NCBI GenBank assembly: GCA_022829145.1
Contig: CM040746.1
Location: forward strand, 6,069,184 to 6,133,183
Source of the DNA: Albula goreensis
Taxonomy: Eukaryota > Chordata > Actinopteri > Albuliformes > Albulidae
Length of the DNA stretch: 64,000 bases
Direction: 5' to 3'
Below the pieces are notes generated by a model. The model searched no databases. It was not told where the DNA came from and saw only the letters and a list, made by a program, of their open reading frames with translations. Positions 21,601-32,476 of the stretch are shown one piece after another. Both the position numbers and the translations under genes were made by a program. Positions within the stretch are counted from its first letter, which is position 1. The number at the start of each line of letters is the position of its first letter.

Positions 21601-23231
21601 GACTTGCATAAATCTTATGTTTTTAATTCGAGGGCGTAAACCGTAAAAGCAAATAAATATTTTGGCAGAGACACCCAATCTAACTGGTGTGTTTTCAGAA
21701 CATTAAGTGAAATGGAAAATCCCTCTGACTTTGCTGAAATCCACTGCTATGGTTTTCCACGAGGCAGAAACTGACAGTATCTCAGAGCAAGCATGGCGTC
21801 TTCACATTCTGCAAGGCATTTCAGCTCTTCATCATACCACAAGCAGGACATTCATGAAGTTCAGCTGTAACATTACTGTCCTTTAACTCACTTTAACACA
21901 ATGCAGCCTTGGTTCATTACCATAGTCCCTGTCACTGAACTCTTCATTATCCACAAATGGTGTAGTTTCGCCTTTACACTTTCCACAATTAGGACCTCGT
22001 CGATCTCCCCTGTCTGTCTATAATTTCATCAACTAAAACAACTACAATATTTCTAAGGAACCCATTTGCCACATACTACATTACAGACAGTGAAAGCAGA
22101 CGTCTGAAAAGTGATTTAATTCATTAAAAGTCCTTGGATGAAGATTAAGAACATTTATTCTTTATGACATGCTTGGCTGTTTATGACATAATGTGACCCT
22201 TATAGATTGAATCATCCCTCCCCATACAATAAAAGTGTCCAATTAAGCACCATTAACATCCTGCTACTGCTGATGTAATGTAATTACGGTTGGAAGCAAA
22301 GCTAGCGAGCACAGTGGGTATAGCAGGTTTTAACACATTTTATAAGAATACGCTCCCACATGGCTGCAGGTACTTTTCCTCACTACAGCTTATCTCAGCA
22401 ACATTTTACTTTGTCTCAGCTGCTACAAAGACATACCTTGTTTGCCATTTATTTTTTTTTTTTAGTCTAAGCCTGTTTTAGATGCAGTCATTTTAGTCAT
22501 AAAGTCTAAAAAGTCATGGCTATTTAAAAAAGGAGGAATTTGAAAAATGTTGGGGCTATAAGATGTCAATGTTATGCAATCTCCCGACTTCCACATGAGA
22601 TATGCTGTATTACTGTGTAATGGAGCCTATTTTAAATAGCATGTGGTGACTAAATTCTGAACTACACCAATTTAATTTGCCAAATAAAAATGGCTTGGCG
22701 GTTCTGTACAAAGTATAAATATCTCGTAGGTTCGCAGAACACTGGGAGTTTAAGTTTATTCCCTGAACTTTTGGAAACGGACGTGAGTGTCCTGTTCCCT
22801 GGGGTACTCTTTGCAAGCAGTCTCCACAACAGCTGCTTCCAATACAGAACATTAGACAGTGGTGCTGGTGGTATTTTCCCTTTGAAAGCCTGCATTCAGA
22901 AACGACTAGGAAAGGAAAATTATGTGTAAGCACAAAAAAGCAGTTCTAAAATGTTAAGTGTATTTGAAAAATAAATCGATGAACAACTTTAATGTTACCA
23001 TTAGCACTCAAATGTTTAAACTGACAACACGAATCAGCTTGTCGATATTACATTTTAGTGATGAATCTTATTGTGTTACCTACATTAACCGGCAATGCAA
23101 TATATAGGTGCTGAATAAACCCATAAGGTTTCACAAATTTGACCTCATGTAAGAATTTTCTTACCTCCATTGTTCAATCCGAGAACGTGAGTGAAAGCTT
23201 GAAGTAGAAAAATAAAATAAAACTTTGACAT
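12614..23231 (-). CDS. srpx2: Sushi repeat-containing protein X-linked 2
   Basis: Secreted ligand of the urokinase receptor, linked to angiogenesis and synapse formation. Ten coding exons on the minus strand: 23231-23165, 18700-18614, 17886-17696, 16996-16820, 15984-15858, 15754-15633, about 14483-14304, 14097-13964, 13371-13250, 12794-12614 (stop). Total is about 462 aa after allowing one missing base; the human protein is 465. Order: signal peptide ([18 protein letters not shown]), acidic linker ending PQLDYR, sushi 1 (about residues 55-113; [13 protein letters not shown]), sushi 2 (about 117-174; GTYTCTNGV), HYR (about 176-258; [16 protein letters not shown]), sushi 3 (about 260-318; [12 protein letters not shown]), then a DUF4174 domain ([18 protein letters not shown]). 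Sushi exons are phase 1-1. It matches SRPX2 better than SRPX (CTNG, WDPP, HVIRY). Exon 3 lacks one base and the exon 7 acceptor is not canonical (separate entries). Confidence 0.95.
12915..13150 (-). repeat. Minus-strand LINE2/SINE-like tail fragments in a srpx2 intron
   Basis: TTAGACACTCCTATCCACAG then CGACTTACAAGG is the reverse complement of the same fish tail; a second degraded piece lies at 13072-13150. Confidence 0.5.
13379..13660. repeat. 43-bp tandem repeat, about 6 copies, beside a srpx2 acceptor
   Basis: Unit GACAGTACTGACAGTCAAAC plus CCCCAGTTTTACATTACACT and ACA. It begins 8 bases from the start of the srpx2 exon 13371-13250. Confidence 0.95.
14304..14483 (-). CDS. srpx2: srpx2 sushi-3 exon, 5' boundary uncertain
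   Basis: Encodes the third sushi domain ([15 protein letters not shown], then [14 protein letters not shown], ending PPTCA) and closes in phase 1 at a GTGAGT donor. The preceding exon ends in phase 1, so this exon should begin at 14483 (giving V-I-R-C). There the bases before it are TG, not AG. The nearest AG (14478-14477) would start the exon at 14476 in the wrong phase. A 35-bp tandem repeat begins exactly at this junction. Confidence 0.8.
14481..14592. repeat. 35-bp tandem repeat, 3 copies, abutting srpx2 exon 7
   Basis: Unit includes CACACACAGAG, GCACATGACTTAGCGCACTG and TAT. The first copy reaches the expected first bases of the sushi-3 exon, where no usable AG is found. Confidence 0.9.
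16650..16775 (-). repeat. SINE-like fragment with a tRNA B-box-like motif
   Basis: CTGGGATCTGAACCTGCAAC then CTCTGAGTTACAGGACTGAG resembles the reverse complement of a B box (GGTTCGAATCCC type). The same motif recurs at 61218-61262. Not a functional tRNA: no cloverleaf found. Confidence 0.45.
17696..17886 (-). CDS. srpx2: srpx2 sushi-1 exon with a one-base frame break
   Basis: The exon is 191 bases where the flanking phases (2 in, 1 out) require 192. The first part reads [19 protein letters not shown] in one frame. The rest reads [19 protein letters not shown] and ends RRWSGTSYC in the next. The switch is at a five-base homopolymer, G on the plus strand at 17828-17832 (C on the coding strand). 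One more base there would restore the length. Both halves are well conserved with the family, so a sequencing or consensus deletion is more likely than a dead gene. Confidence 0.85.
17899..17975. repeat. 30-bp tandem repeat, about 2.5 copies, beside srpx2 exon 3
   Basis: CACAGGACAGGCGTCAGCGG plus GACCCCAATA, repeated at 17901, 17931 and 17961. It starts about 12 bases from the exon 3 acceptor and forms its pyrimidine-rich region on the minus strand. Confidence 0.9.
18340..18608. repeat. 20-24-bp C-rich minisatellite beside srpx2 exon 2 donor
   Basis: About a dozen imperfect copies of CCCCTCCCCATCCACACAAG. On the minus strand it starts within six bases of the exon 2 donor (18613-18612). The Pro/His and Gly/Trp ORFs here are artefacts. 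Confidence 0.95.
18614..18700 (-). CDS. srpx2: srpx2 exon 2, acidic N-terminal linker
   Basis: Minus-strand exon between a TTTCAG acceptor and a GTAAGG donor. It reads [20 protein letters not shown] then DVPQLDYR. Length 87 fits phase 1 to phase 1. It corresponds to the GY..E..AEE..LDYR linker of SRPX2 between the signal peptide and sushi 1. Confidence 0.85.
18701..23164 (-). other. srpx2: srpx2 intron 1
   Basis: 4.5 kb between the signal-peptide exon and exon 2. No conserved exon, RNA gene or large satellite was seen. Confidence 0.6.
23165..23231 (-). CDS. srpx2: srpx2 first coding exon with signal peptide
   Basis: On the minus strand an ATG at 23231 opens 22 codons, with a hydrophobic core FYFIFLL followed by small residues, typical of a secretory signal. 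The exon ends in phase 1 at a GTAAGA donor. It joins in frame to exon 2 at 18700 ([18 protein letters not shown]). It is too short to stand out as an ORF. A (GA)n microsatellite lies about 40 bases upstream in the presumed 5' UTR. Confidence 0.8.
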
Positions 23232-23265
23232 TTCAATCCGTCGAGGCTCGAAGTGCTGTGTGTGT

Positions 23266-23268
<3 letters not shown>

Positions 23269-23306
<38 letters not shown>
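23269..23306. repeat. (GA)n microsatellite at the srpx2 5' end
   Basis: About 19 GA dinucleotides, 38 bases upstream of the srpx2 ATG, probably in the 5' UTR or promoter (CT-rich in the transcript sense). Confidence 0.95.
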
Positions 23307-23310
<4 letters not shown>

Positions 23311-24284
23311 AACAATACCAGAACTATACTCGTTATTCCATGGTTTAAATTATATTGTGTGGTGTGATGATGCTCTTTAAAGTAAGTTCCAGTATATGGA
23401 AAAGGCTTGCTTGTCAACAAAAGTTTACTTTTTAAAGCAGAAAAAAGAACTAAGTGATTCTGTGTCGAGTACATTGAGGTATTCAAGCAATATACAAAAA
23501 ATCGAAAAGAAGTAAGGATAGAAAAGTACCTTCGGGTTTTCGCTGAGTAAAGGAGATGTGTGTCGGTGACTCGAAATGTTCCCCTCTCCCCACACACAGC
23601 TGAGTATCTCACCGCCAGGGACGATTATTGCGGTCTTGCAGTCACTGCTAATGTTTTGGCAATCTTGCGATCCTTCGCTTTTAAAGACACACGTCGCTCA
23701 GTGGGTGTTGATGAAGAGGTTTCTAAAACCACGTCTCGTTACATCATATTTCACTTCTTGTACAATAATGACTAATTAAATCCTATTAAATGTTGCTATA
23801 AGATATTTGTATTAATATAATGTATATGTTTAAGCTAGGCTACATTTAACCCAACGCCTGCAGGATCCAACCCCATAAAGCCTATGTTATGATGTATTTA
23901 GTCCGCAATTACCATAACAAGCCATGTACTTCTTTTTATTTCACATTTTCTTAAGTAGCATACCACAGCCACTTTATGGTGTACCAAAACACACGTACAG
24001 GCCTGTAAACATTTTAGGTTAATCGGTCTTGTGTGCACATATGGTACATTTTGTACTTAAATAGAGTCTAATGTAAACTATTGTTATCAACTTAGTAGCC
24101 TACTAGACAACTACCGCTCACTCAACGTCTTCAGTGTGAAAACGCACAAAAGCGCATCCACACAAACAAGGACCCGGCTGCCACATGTCAGCTGGCGCAT
24201 TGTTTCTATAGTAACAAATTCCCTGGGGGGAAACACTTCAAAAGGAGGCAAAAGGGCTCTGGCTCTGGTCCAGTAATCTACACT

Positions 24285-24470
24285 CCAATCAAACTACAGT
24301 CCCGAGAACTCCTTTTTCCACACCGGAAAGTGAGATCCGATCCGTGACGACATTTCCCTTCTCCTTGGAAGTGTCGTGGAAAAGTTTTCAGTAGAAAACG
24401 GCCCGCAAAGTTTGCAGATTTTACCAGTTGCTGTGAAATTGGAATTAATACTTCGCGGAAAATCGCCAAG
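24285..24470 (+). promoter_or_regulatory. tspan6: Putative tspan6 promoter and 5' UTR
   Basis: Before the tspan6 ATG lie a CCAAT box (24285-24289), a sequence near the ACTACA-type ZNF143 promoter motif (24293-24308) and an ETS-like CCGGAAAG. No TATA box is seen. The start codons of srpx2 (minus, 23231) and tspan6 are 1.24 kb apart, head-to-head. The transcription start is inferred, not mapped. Confidence 0.4.
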
Positions 24471-27400
24471 ATGACTTCTCCTTCCAGAAGGCTGCAGACT
24501 AAGCCTGTGATAACATGCCTTAAAACTTTTCTCATTTCTTACAGTCTCATATTTTGGGTAAGTTGCGTGCAAATAATAGAGATGCAAGCTGTGGGACAGA
24601 AAACAATGGGATAGTGGCGCTGACAGCAACATATCTGGCTTTTCAGTGCAGGGAAACAATGAATTGACTGGAATAGCCAGCTGATTTGACTTTATAATAA
24701 ATGTTGCTTTTGTTAATTAGCCAACTGTCTTGGTTTTTCACCAGTTGCTATATTAAATCAACTACTGCGGCTTTATTGAAGAGATATCCCATTCTTTTAG
24801 CAATGTTTAATCGTTGAAATGTTTCTAATATTTTATTTGTTAGCCTGCAGGTATAGTTAATGTTATCTGACTTAAGTTCTCGCCAAGTACCGAAACATTC
24901 TAGCTAGCTAACATATTAGCTGTAACCATATCAGTCCTGCTATCTTAGCTATCGGTAGCTATACTTGTAAGGACACAGATTGTCTGCTAGCTAGCATTTA
25001 TTTTGTGTTATTTTTGTGCTAGGCAAGTGACTAAAGTTAGCCAAGTCGCTAACATTTTTTTTTTAATTTTCAAAAAGTCTTTCAGGCATATAGCAAGACT
25101 CATTTACTTACCCGTTTCAATAATTTACAGTATTAAAGAAATACATCACACAAAGTACCCAGTGCCCGCATTAGCAATCTAGTTAACCATTATCTTACCA
25201 CTATAAATGTTAACAAAGTGCTTGTTGACCACTTTTTATCTTGGTTGATGAATGCTGTAGACTGAACAAAAGCATCACAGTCGTGGCTAGCTGGCTGTTT
25301 TCTTTTTTGCTAACACGAACTTTCAATAGCCTTGCTACGTGAGTCTACAGGCGTAGCTAACGTTAGTGAAGTGATATCGCTGATCAGTACATTTTAAGGC
25401 AAAAGAAGGACTGATCGCTTATTCAGCGTTAAGTATTTGGACTCTTGATTGTTGAAAAATTGGGGTCACGGCATATGTATTAAGAAAAGTTTTCTTCACT
25501 TGATTTACCGTAGCTTGGTAAAATCAGCTTTGATACCAATGAAATAATAGTGCGTAGACCACGCACTAAACAAAGGGCACAAAGACTCCATTGCGTACTT
25601 TGCCTGTGGATTGTCTGACGCGGAAACAATGCACTGTTAAAAAGATTTTAAGCCGGTATCTCTCACAAAATCACATTCAAATGAAAAGCGTTTTCTCAGA
25701 GATCAAAGTCCGAAGTGGCACTCTTTATCACTGTGATTTATTGCTATATGGTAGCTAGGTGACTTGTTCTTTCTTGTGCCAGATGGACTGTCGAAAACTC
25801 ATGCTAATGACAGAAAGCTCGGATTCACTGTGCTGTGCAAACAGCGATAAAACATGGACAAAGAGAAGGATTCTTAATAACGGGTCGCTATTGTTGTTGT
25901 TGTTGTTGATGATGATAATGATGTCACTATTGTTGTTGTACTCAGTGGGGATGTTCCGTCACTGGCTACAGAGTCGGAGTTTGGGTCATTAGTATGGAAT
26001 ATTACAACCAAATGATTTGAAGTTTAGTCTCTGTATAGGTTTTATAGCACTTGATGATGAAGGGCAAGTCCATTCCACCCGTCATAGAATCGACCGGGGA
26101 CATGCACAGCAGCCATCTTCCATTACAACTCTCTCAAAACACAAGGGCAGTGTGATGAAACTTTGCCAACAGCTGCTTTAAACGAAAATGTGCGGTGTGA
26201 AACCTCATGTTGCAAAGCGTTGTAACTATGGAAAGTGGGAGGGCCAACGTGCGCGCAGGGTGTCACTCGCTCCTGGTTATACCAAAGCTTCCACGACCAC
26301 AAAACTACAAAAAGCACACTTTAGAGGGGGGTGCATTAAACTATATCCGAACGTTTTCACCATTCACCTGAACTTAACATCACATCAAGTCGTCATCGGT
26401 GACCGTCTGAGGCAGTGCGCTGGGTGATGAGGTGTTACAGATGTTAACCGTTAATCCGCTCATCTGCTGAATTATTCATTGTGTGCGGTCCCAAGGTAAT
26501 TAAGAGGCAGGTATTTTTCACCTCAGGCGTGTTGTACAGCAGTGGGTATGTAACAAAAAAGATGAGGACACACTAGGCAGCCAGAATGTTTTAAAACTGG
26601 TCATTTCTTTCTTGTGATTTTGTAGCCACTCCTCTTAGGCCCTTTGAGTAAGTATTCCTTTCAAATGAAAGAAATTCCCAGTGTTTTGATAATGCCATAG
26701 GTAGGTATGACAGGCAGGAGAGGTAGACCTGTGTAGCCCTGCATTGGCAGTGCGGTGCATAACCTGGTCCTGCCTGTTTCCAGTTAACAGGGGTCATCTT
26801 GCTGGCGGTTGGCGTTTGGGGAAAGGTGAGCCTGGAGGCTTACTTCTCCCTGGCCTTGGACAAAAGCACCAACGCACCCTATGTTCTCATCGGCACCGGC
26901 GCCTTCATCGTGATCTTCGGCCTGTTCGGCTGCTTCGCCACGTGCCGTGGCAGCCCCTGGATGCTGAAGCTGGTAAGCACAGTACAGTGTGGGGTACTGC
27001 AGGCTGAAGCTGGTAAGCACAGGGCAGTGTGGGGTACTGCCGGCTGAAGCTGGTAAGCACAGGGCAGTGTGGGGTACTGCAGGCTGAAGCTGGTGAGCAC
27101 AGGGCAGTGTGGGGTACTGCAGGCTGAAGCTGGTGAGCACAGGGCAGTGTGGGGTACTGCCGGCTGAAGCTGGTGAGCACAGGGCAGTGTGCGGTACTGC
27201 AGGCTGAAGCTGGTAAGCACAGGGCAATGTGGGGTACTGCAGGCTGAAGCTGGTAAGCACAGGGCAATGTTGGGGTACTGCAGGCTGAAGCTGGTAAGCA
27301 CAGGGCAGTGTGGGGTACTGCCAGCTGAATCTGGTGAGCTAAGGGCAGTGTGGGGTACTGCTGGCTGAAGCTGGTGAGCTAAGGGCAGTGTGGAGTACTG

Positions 27401-30400
27401 ACAGCTGAAGCTGGTGAGCTAAGGGCAGTGTGGGGGTACTGCCGGCTGAAGGTGGTGAGCACAGGGCAGTGTGGGGCACTGCAGGTTGAAGCTGGTAAGC
27501 ACAGGGCAGTGTGGGGTACTGCAGGCTGAAGCTGGTGAACACAGGGCAGTGTGGGGTACTGCAGGCTGAAGCTGGTAAGCACAGGGCAGTGTGGGGTACT
27601 GTAGGCTGAAGCTGGTAAGCACAGGGCAGTGTGGGGTAATGCAGGCTGAAGCTGGTGAGCTAAGGGCAGTGTGGGGTACTGCCGGCTGAAGCTGGTGAGC
27701 ACAGGGCAGTGTGGGGTACTGCAGGCTGAAGCTGGTGAACACAGGGCAGTGTGGGGTACTGCAGGCTGAAGCTGGTAAGCACAGGGGAGTGTGGGGTACT
27801 GCAGGCTGAAGCTGGTGAACACAGGGCAGTGTGGGGTACTGCAGGCTGAAGCTGGTAAGCACAGGGCAGTGTGGGGTACTGCCAGCTGAAGCTGGTGAGC
27901 TAAGGGCAGTGTGGGGTACTGCCGGCTGAAGCTGGTGAGCACAGGGCAGTGTGGGGTACTGCCGGCTGAAGCTGCTGAACACAGGGCAGTGTGGGGTACT
28001 GCAGGCTGAAGCTGGTAAGCACAGGGCAGTGTGGGGTACTGCAGGCTGAAGCTGGTAAGCACAGGGCAGTGTGGGGTACTGCCAGCTGAAGCTGGTGAGC
28101 TAAGGGCAGTGTGGGGTACTGCAGGCTGAAGCTGGTGAGCAGTGTGGGGTACAGGCTGAAGCTGGTAAGCTCAGGGCAGTGTGGGGTACTGCAGGCTGAA
28201 GCTGGTAAGCACAGGGCAGTGTGGGGTACTGCAGGCTGAAGCTGGTAAGCACAGGGCAGTGTGGGGTACTGCCAGCTGAAGCTGGTAAGCACGGGGCAGT
28301 GTGGGGGTCGTACAGGTTGAAGCTGGTGAACACAAGGCAGTGTGGGGTACTGCAGGCTGAAGCTGGTAAGCACAGGGCAGTGTGGGGTACTGCAGGCTGA
28401 AGCTGGTGAGCACAGGGCAGTGTGGGGTACTGCCGGCTGAAGCTGGTAAGCACAGGGCAGTGTGGGGTACTGCAGGCTGAAGCTGGTAAGCACAGGACAG
28501 TGTGGGGTCGTACAGGTTGAAGCTGGTGAGCGCAGGACAGTGTGAGGTACTGCCAGCTGAAGCTAGTATGTGTTGTTTTTTCTTGATGCACTTGCTTGCA
28601 TAGATTACACGGATACAAATCAGAGCTGCTTCAACTCGTCGGCTAATCGATTAGTTGGTTGAAAGAAAATTAATCAGCAACTATTTTGATAATTTATTAA
28701 TTGCTTTTGTCATTTTTGAAGCAAAGTGACAACAAACGGAAAATACAACAAAAGCTTTGTAAAAAGGCATAACACTGGAATCTACAACATCCTTTTTTTC
28801 TTACCAGCTTACATTATTAATTAGTTCTATGTTCTCAAATGTCAGAATTTGCTGCTTTTCTTGGTCTTGCATTATAGTAAATTGAATGTTTTCGGGTTTT
28901 GGACTGTTGGTCAGACAAAACAAGACATTTAATGACATCACCTTGTGCTCTAGGAAACTGAACATTTTTCACTGTTTTGTGATGTTTCATGCAAGATTAA
29001 TCGATTTATCGAGAAAATAATCGGCAGATTAATCGATAATGAAAATAGTTATTAGTTGCAGGCCTCATACAAATGCAGCCCCCATGCTATCTGCACATCC
29101 CGTGCATGCTTGGAACCTACACATCCTCACATTACATTTGGAGTGTGTCCCTACAGTCCTGTCAGTGCTCATCTTCAGCTGGGGTGCCAGTAGTTGCAGA
29201 GGAGAGAGTTATAAGGTGTCCAATGTCTGATGGTGGATGTGTATTTTGCCCCCTCTCCCCAGTATGCTATGTTTCTGGCTCTGGTGTTCCTGGCTGAGCT
29301 CGTGGCAGGCATCTCCGGCTTCCTGTTCAGACATGAGGTACGCAGCACATATCTTTACAGCGTCTGTCTCATATACAGCGTGAACTGTGTGTTTTCTCTA
29401 TAGCCAGTATAACTCAACATCAGTATTTCACATGAATTCCAGATGTAAAGCTGAGCTTGTCCTCTTTCTTTTTAGATAAAGGCAATATTAAACAACACCT
29501 ACAGCAATGCCATCGAGCACTTTGATGGTGCCAGCCCCCAAAGCCAAGCAGTGGACACCATCCAGAGAACTGTAAGTGATAATTTTGTACACTGTGGGAC
29601 CTGGTATATTTGCTTCTGAAATATGCCCCCTGGTGTAATACTGTCAATGTAGTCAAACTTGTTGATTGAAATACAGGTTAAAAACATAGATACACTCTGA
29701 AGAGAACTTCAAGGGAGGAGGAATGTGCTAAGTGTGTCTACCAGTTGGTAAGATTGTCTGTGTGCATTTCTGAACCATTCTCACTCATTTATATCTACTC
29801 TCCTTTATGTATCCATATATATCATCTTTCCCCAAGTAAATTGGTAGTTTTTCTGTGTAAGTGCAAAGCACCCAAGGGCAATGGCTATCCAAGTCTTTTA
29901 AAAAAAAAGAACTACAGTAATACAAGTAAAGGTGGAAAGTTCTGTAATGGCCAAGAGCTGCATTATACCTGCAGTCTCACTGAATCCACCGTCTGTCCCT
30001 GCCCTTCTCTGCAAACACTGTTGATCCCAGGTCAGTTCATAACTGAATGACAATTAATTTTTACTAGGTTGCAGGTACACTTCTCCAAAAACTGGGAGAA
30101 AACAAAATACTTGTCATCATTACGGATGAGTTAGACGAGTATTCAAATACACGCACGGCATGACATTCGACTAGCATACCAGGGTCACATTTATTTGTTT
30201 GTTTGTTTATAGATTGTTAGAAACTATCTTTGGTGTGAAATGCACAGCTGTCTGTTTTCGCAGCATGGCTAACATAACTTTGTTCATGTTGGATGTAGGG
30301 TAGATATAAGGTAGACTGGTTAAACTCACAGGTGAATAAATTACCCCTGGATTATGGACCTGCAGCTTTGGTTCCTCATTGATGATGATGTTGATGATGG

Positions 30401-32476
30401 TGTTGATGATGATGATGTTCACCATGCTCCACTCAGCTTGAGTGCTGCGGGTCTGAGAGCTACAAGGACTGGGGGAAGACAGACTACTTCAAGACCAATG
30501 GCATCCCAGCCAGCTGCTGCAAGAAGGCCAACACCTGCCCCCCCGATGACCTGAAAGACATGGAGAAGGCGGCCGATGAGGTGTACCCCAAGGTAAGGGC
30601 ACCTCCAGAGGCAGGTTATGTTATTATATTCTGTTCATGGTGTGGTACGGTGTCTGTGTTTATTGTTGTCATTCACCCCCTCCTCCATTTGCTTCTGTCT
30701 GTTTCCAGGGCTGTTTCTCCCAGGTAACTGCTAAGATGGAGGCCAACCTTGGAATTATTGCTGGGATCTCCTTTGGAATAGCCTTCTTCCAGGTAATGTG
30801 TATCACAGAGTCCTATAGGGTGCAACGTGATCACATGGTACTCTGCATCAATGATACGTTGCTTTGTTTTGTGGGGTTGTGAATGAAAGGTTAGCATGCC
30901 GGTTCCACGTCAGTGCAAATCTCTTGAAACAAAGATTTTTAATCCCAGTGGGACTTTTCCGGTTTAATAAACGTTAAATGAAATAAAAATTGTATGTGGC
31001 CCTAACAAATAAACAGTTAAATCATTAGATAAAAGAAAAATTAAGACATAGGAAAGGGATACATAAGCGTCAAGCCATGGAGGCTGGGTTATCTGTGCCC
31101 AGTGCTGCTGGGGGAATGGTTGTGAGGCTGGGTTATTTGTGTGTGTGAATGCAGGACAGTGAAATGGCTGGGTTATTTGCTAATTCAGGACAGTGAATTG
31201 GCTGGGTTATATGTGAATGCAGGACAGTGAATTGGCTGGGTTATATGCGAATACAGGACAGTGAATTGGCTGGGTTATCTGTAAATGCAGGACATTGAAT
31301 TGGCTGGGTTATATGCGAGTGCAGGACAGTAAATTGGCTGGGTTATATGTGAATTCAGGACAGTGTATTGGCTGGGTTATATATAATTCAGGACAGTGAA
31401 TTGGCTGGGTTATATGTGAATGCAGGACAGTGAATTGGCTGGGTTATATGCGAATGCAGGACAGTGAATTGGCTGGGTTATATGTGAATGCAGGACAGTG
31501 AATTGGCTGGGTTATATGCGAATGCAGGACAGTGAATTGGCTGGGTTATATGTGAATGCAGGACAGTGAATTGGCTGGGTTATATGTGAATGCAGGACAG
31601 TGAATTGGCTGGGTTATCTGCGAATGCAGGACAGTGAATTGGCTGGGTTATATGTGAATGCAGGACAGTGAATTGGCTGGGTTATCCGTGAATGCAGGAC
31701 AGTGAATTGGCTGGGTTATATGCAAGTGCAGGACAGTGAATTGGCTGGGTTATTTGCGAATTCAGGACAGTGAGATGGCAGGACAGTGAATTGGCTGGGT
31801 TATATGTGAATGCAGGACAGTGAATTGGCTGGGTTATATGCGAATACAGGACAGTGAATTGGCTGGGTTATCTGTAAATGCAGGACATTGAATTGGCTGG
31901 GTTATATGCGAGTGCAGGACAGTAAATTGGCTGGGTTATATGTGAATTCAGGACAGTGTATTGGCTGGGTTATATGCGAATTCAGGACAGTGAATTGGCT
32001 GGGTTATATGCAAATTGCAGGAATGCAGTGAATTGGCTGGGTTATATGCTGATATGCAGGACAGTGAATTGGCTGGGTTATATGTGAATGCAGGACAGTG
32101 AATTGGCTGGGTTATCTGTGAATGCAGGACAGTGAATTGGCTGGGTTATCTGCGAATGCAGGACAGTGAATTGGCTGGGTTATATGTGAATGCAGGACAG
32201 TGAATTGGCTGGGTTATATGCAATGCAGGACAGTGAATTGGCTGGGTTATATGTGAATGCAGGACAGTGAATTGGCTGGGTTATATGCGAATGCAGGACA
32301 GCGTGTGAGAGCAGCACAAGTGGAGCAGAAGAATGTGTTTGCATGGAGCATGCATGTGTTTTTCCTTACAGCAGAAATGTCTGAAACGAGCTTCATTTCC
32401 TCCTCAGCTCATCGGAGTCTTCCTGGCCTGCTGTCTGTCGCGGTACATCACAAACAACCAGTATGAGATGGTGTAG
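24471..32476 (+). CDS. tspan6: Tetraspanin 6/7-type protein, called tetraspanin-6
   Basis: Four-pass membrane protein of tetraspanin microdomains. Seven phase-0 exons: 24471-24557, 26784-26972, 29263-29337, 29476-29571, 30437-30592, 30709-30792, 32408-32476, giving 251 aa. TM1 is about residues 16-42, TM2 about 60-82, TM3 about 93-112 and TM4 about 214-240. The large extracellular loop has the CCG motif (152-154), SCC, a further Cys and GCF (202-204). Juxtamembrane cysteines (79, 83) could be palmitoylated. The protein ends NNQYEMV, whose YEMV fits a YxxPhi sorting signal. The N-terminus (TSPSRRLQTKPVITC), GKVSLEAYFSL and YKDW favour TSPAN6; STNAPYVLIGTG, GSPWMLKL and ACCLSR recall TSPAN7. 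The srpx2 neighbour decides for tspan6; TSPAN7 remains possible. The ATG is in good context and is followed by a GTAAGT donor after 29 codons. Confidence 0.93.
24558..26783 (+). other. tspan6: tspan6 intron 1
   Basis: 2.2 kb of AT-rich sequence, GTAAGT to TTTCCAG. Contains a short run of TTG/ATG triplets near 25900; otherwise nothing recognised. Confidence 0.6.
26963..28565. repeat. 40-bp minisatellite containing a splice donor, about 40 copies
   Basis: Unit CAGGCTGAAGCTGGTAAGCA plus CAGGGCAGTGTGGGGTACTG. The first copy is the end of tspan6 exon 2 itself (CTGAAGCTG, then GTAAGC). Later copies carry GTAAGC, GTGAGC or GTGAAC at the same place. Long minus-strand ORFs (Tyr/Gln/Leu-rich) are artefacts of the repeat. 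Confidence 0.97.
28621..29066. mobile_element. Non-autonomous hAT-like DNA transposon with 8-bp target duplication
   Basis: 446 bases flanked by exact direct repeats ATACAAAT (28613-28620 and 29067-29074). The ends are imperfect inverted repeats: CAGAGCTGCTTCAACT on the left, reverse complement of the right GAGGCCTGCAACTAATAA. Inside are the ATTAATCGATTTATCGAG-type AT-rich motifs of a common teleost repeat. No transposase. An 8-bp duplication and CAG-type end fit the hAT superfamily. Confidence 0.8.
30925..30992 (+). repeat. Second copy of the dispersed tail seen near 5.0 kb
   Basis: GATTTTTAATCCCAGTGGGA followed by TTAATAAACGTTAAATG resembles the tail at 4975-5030. It lies in the last tspan6 intron. 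Confidence 0.45.
31079..32301. repeat. 34-bp minisatellite, about 35 copies, last tspan6 intron
   Basis: Unit GCTGGGTTATATGTGAATGC plus AGGACAGTGAATTG, very homogeneous in the middle, with local higher-order duplication (31180-31370 resembles 31790-31980). It ends about 100 bases before exon 7. Confidence 0.97.

Noticed and set aside
26784-28618. Several minus-strand ORFs of 120-227 aa rich in Tyr, Gln, Leu and Pro
   Set aside because: Pure products of the 40-bp tandem unit; the plus strand holds the real tspan6 exon and intron.
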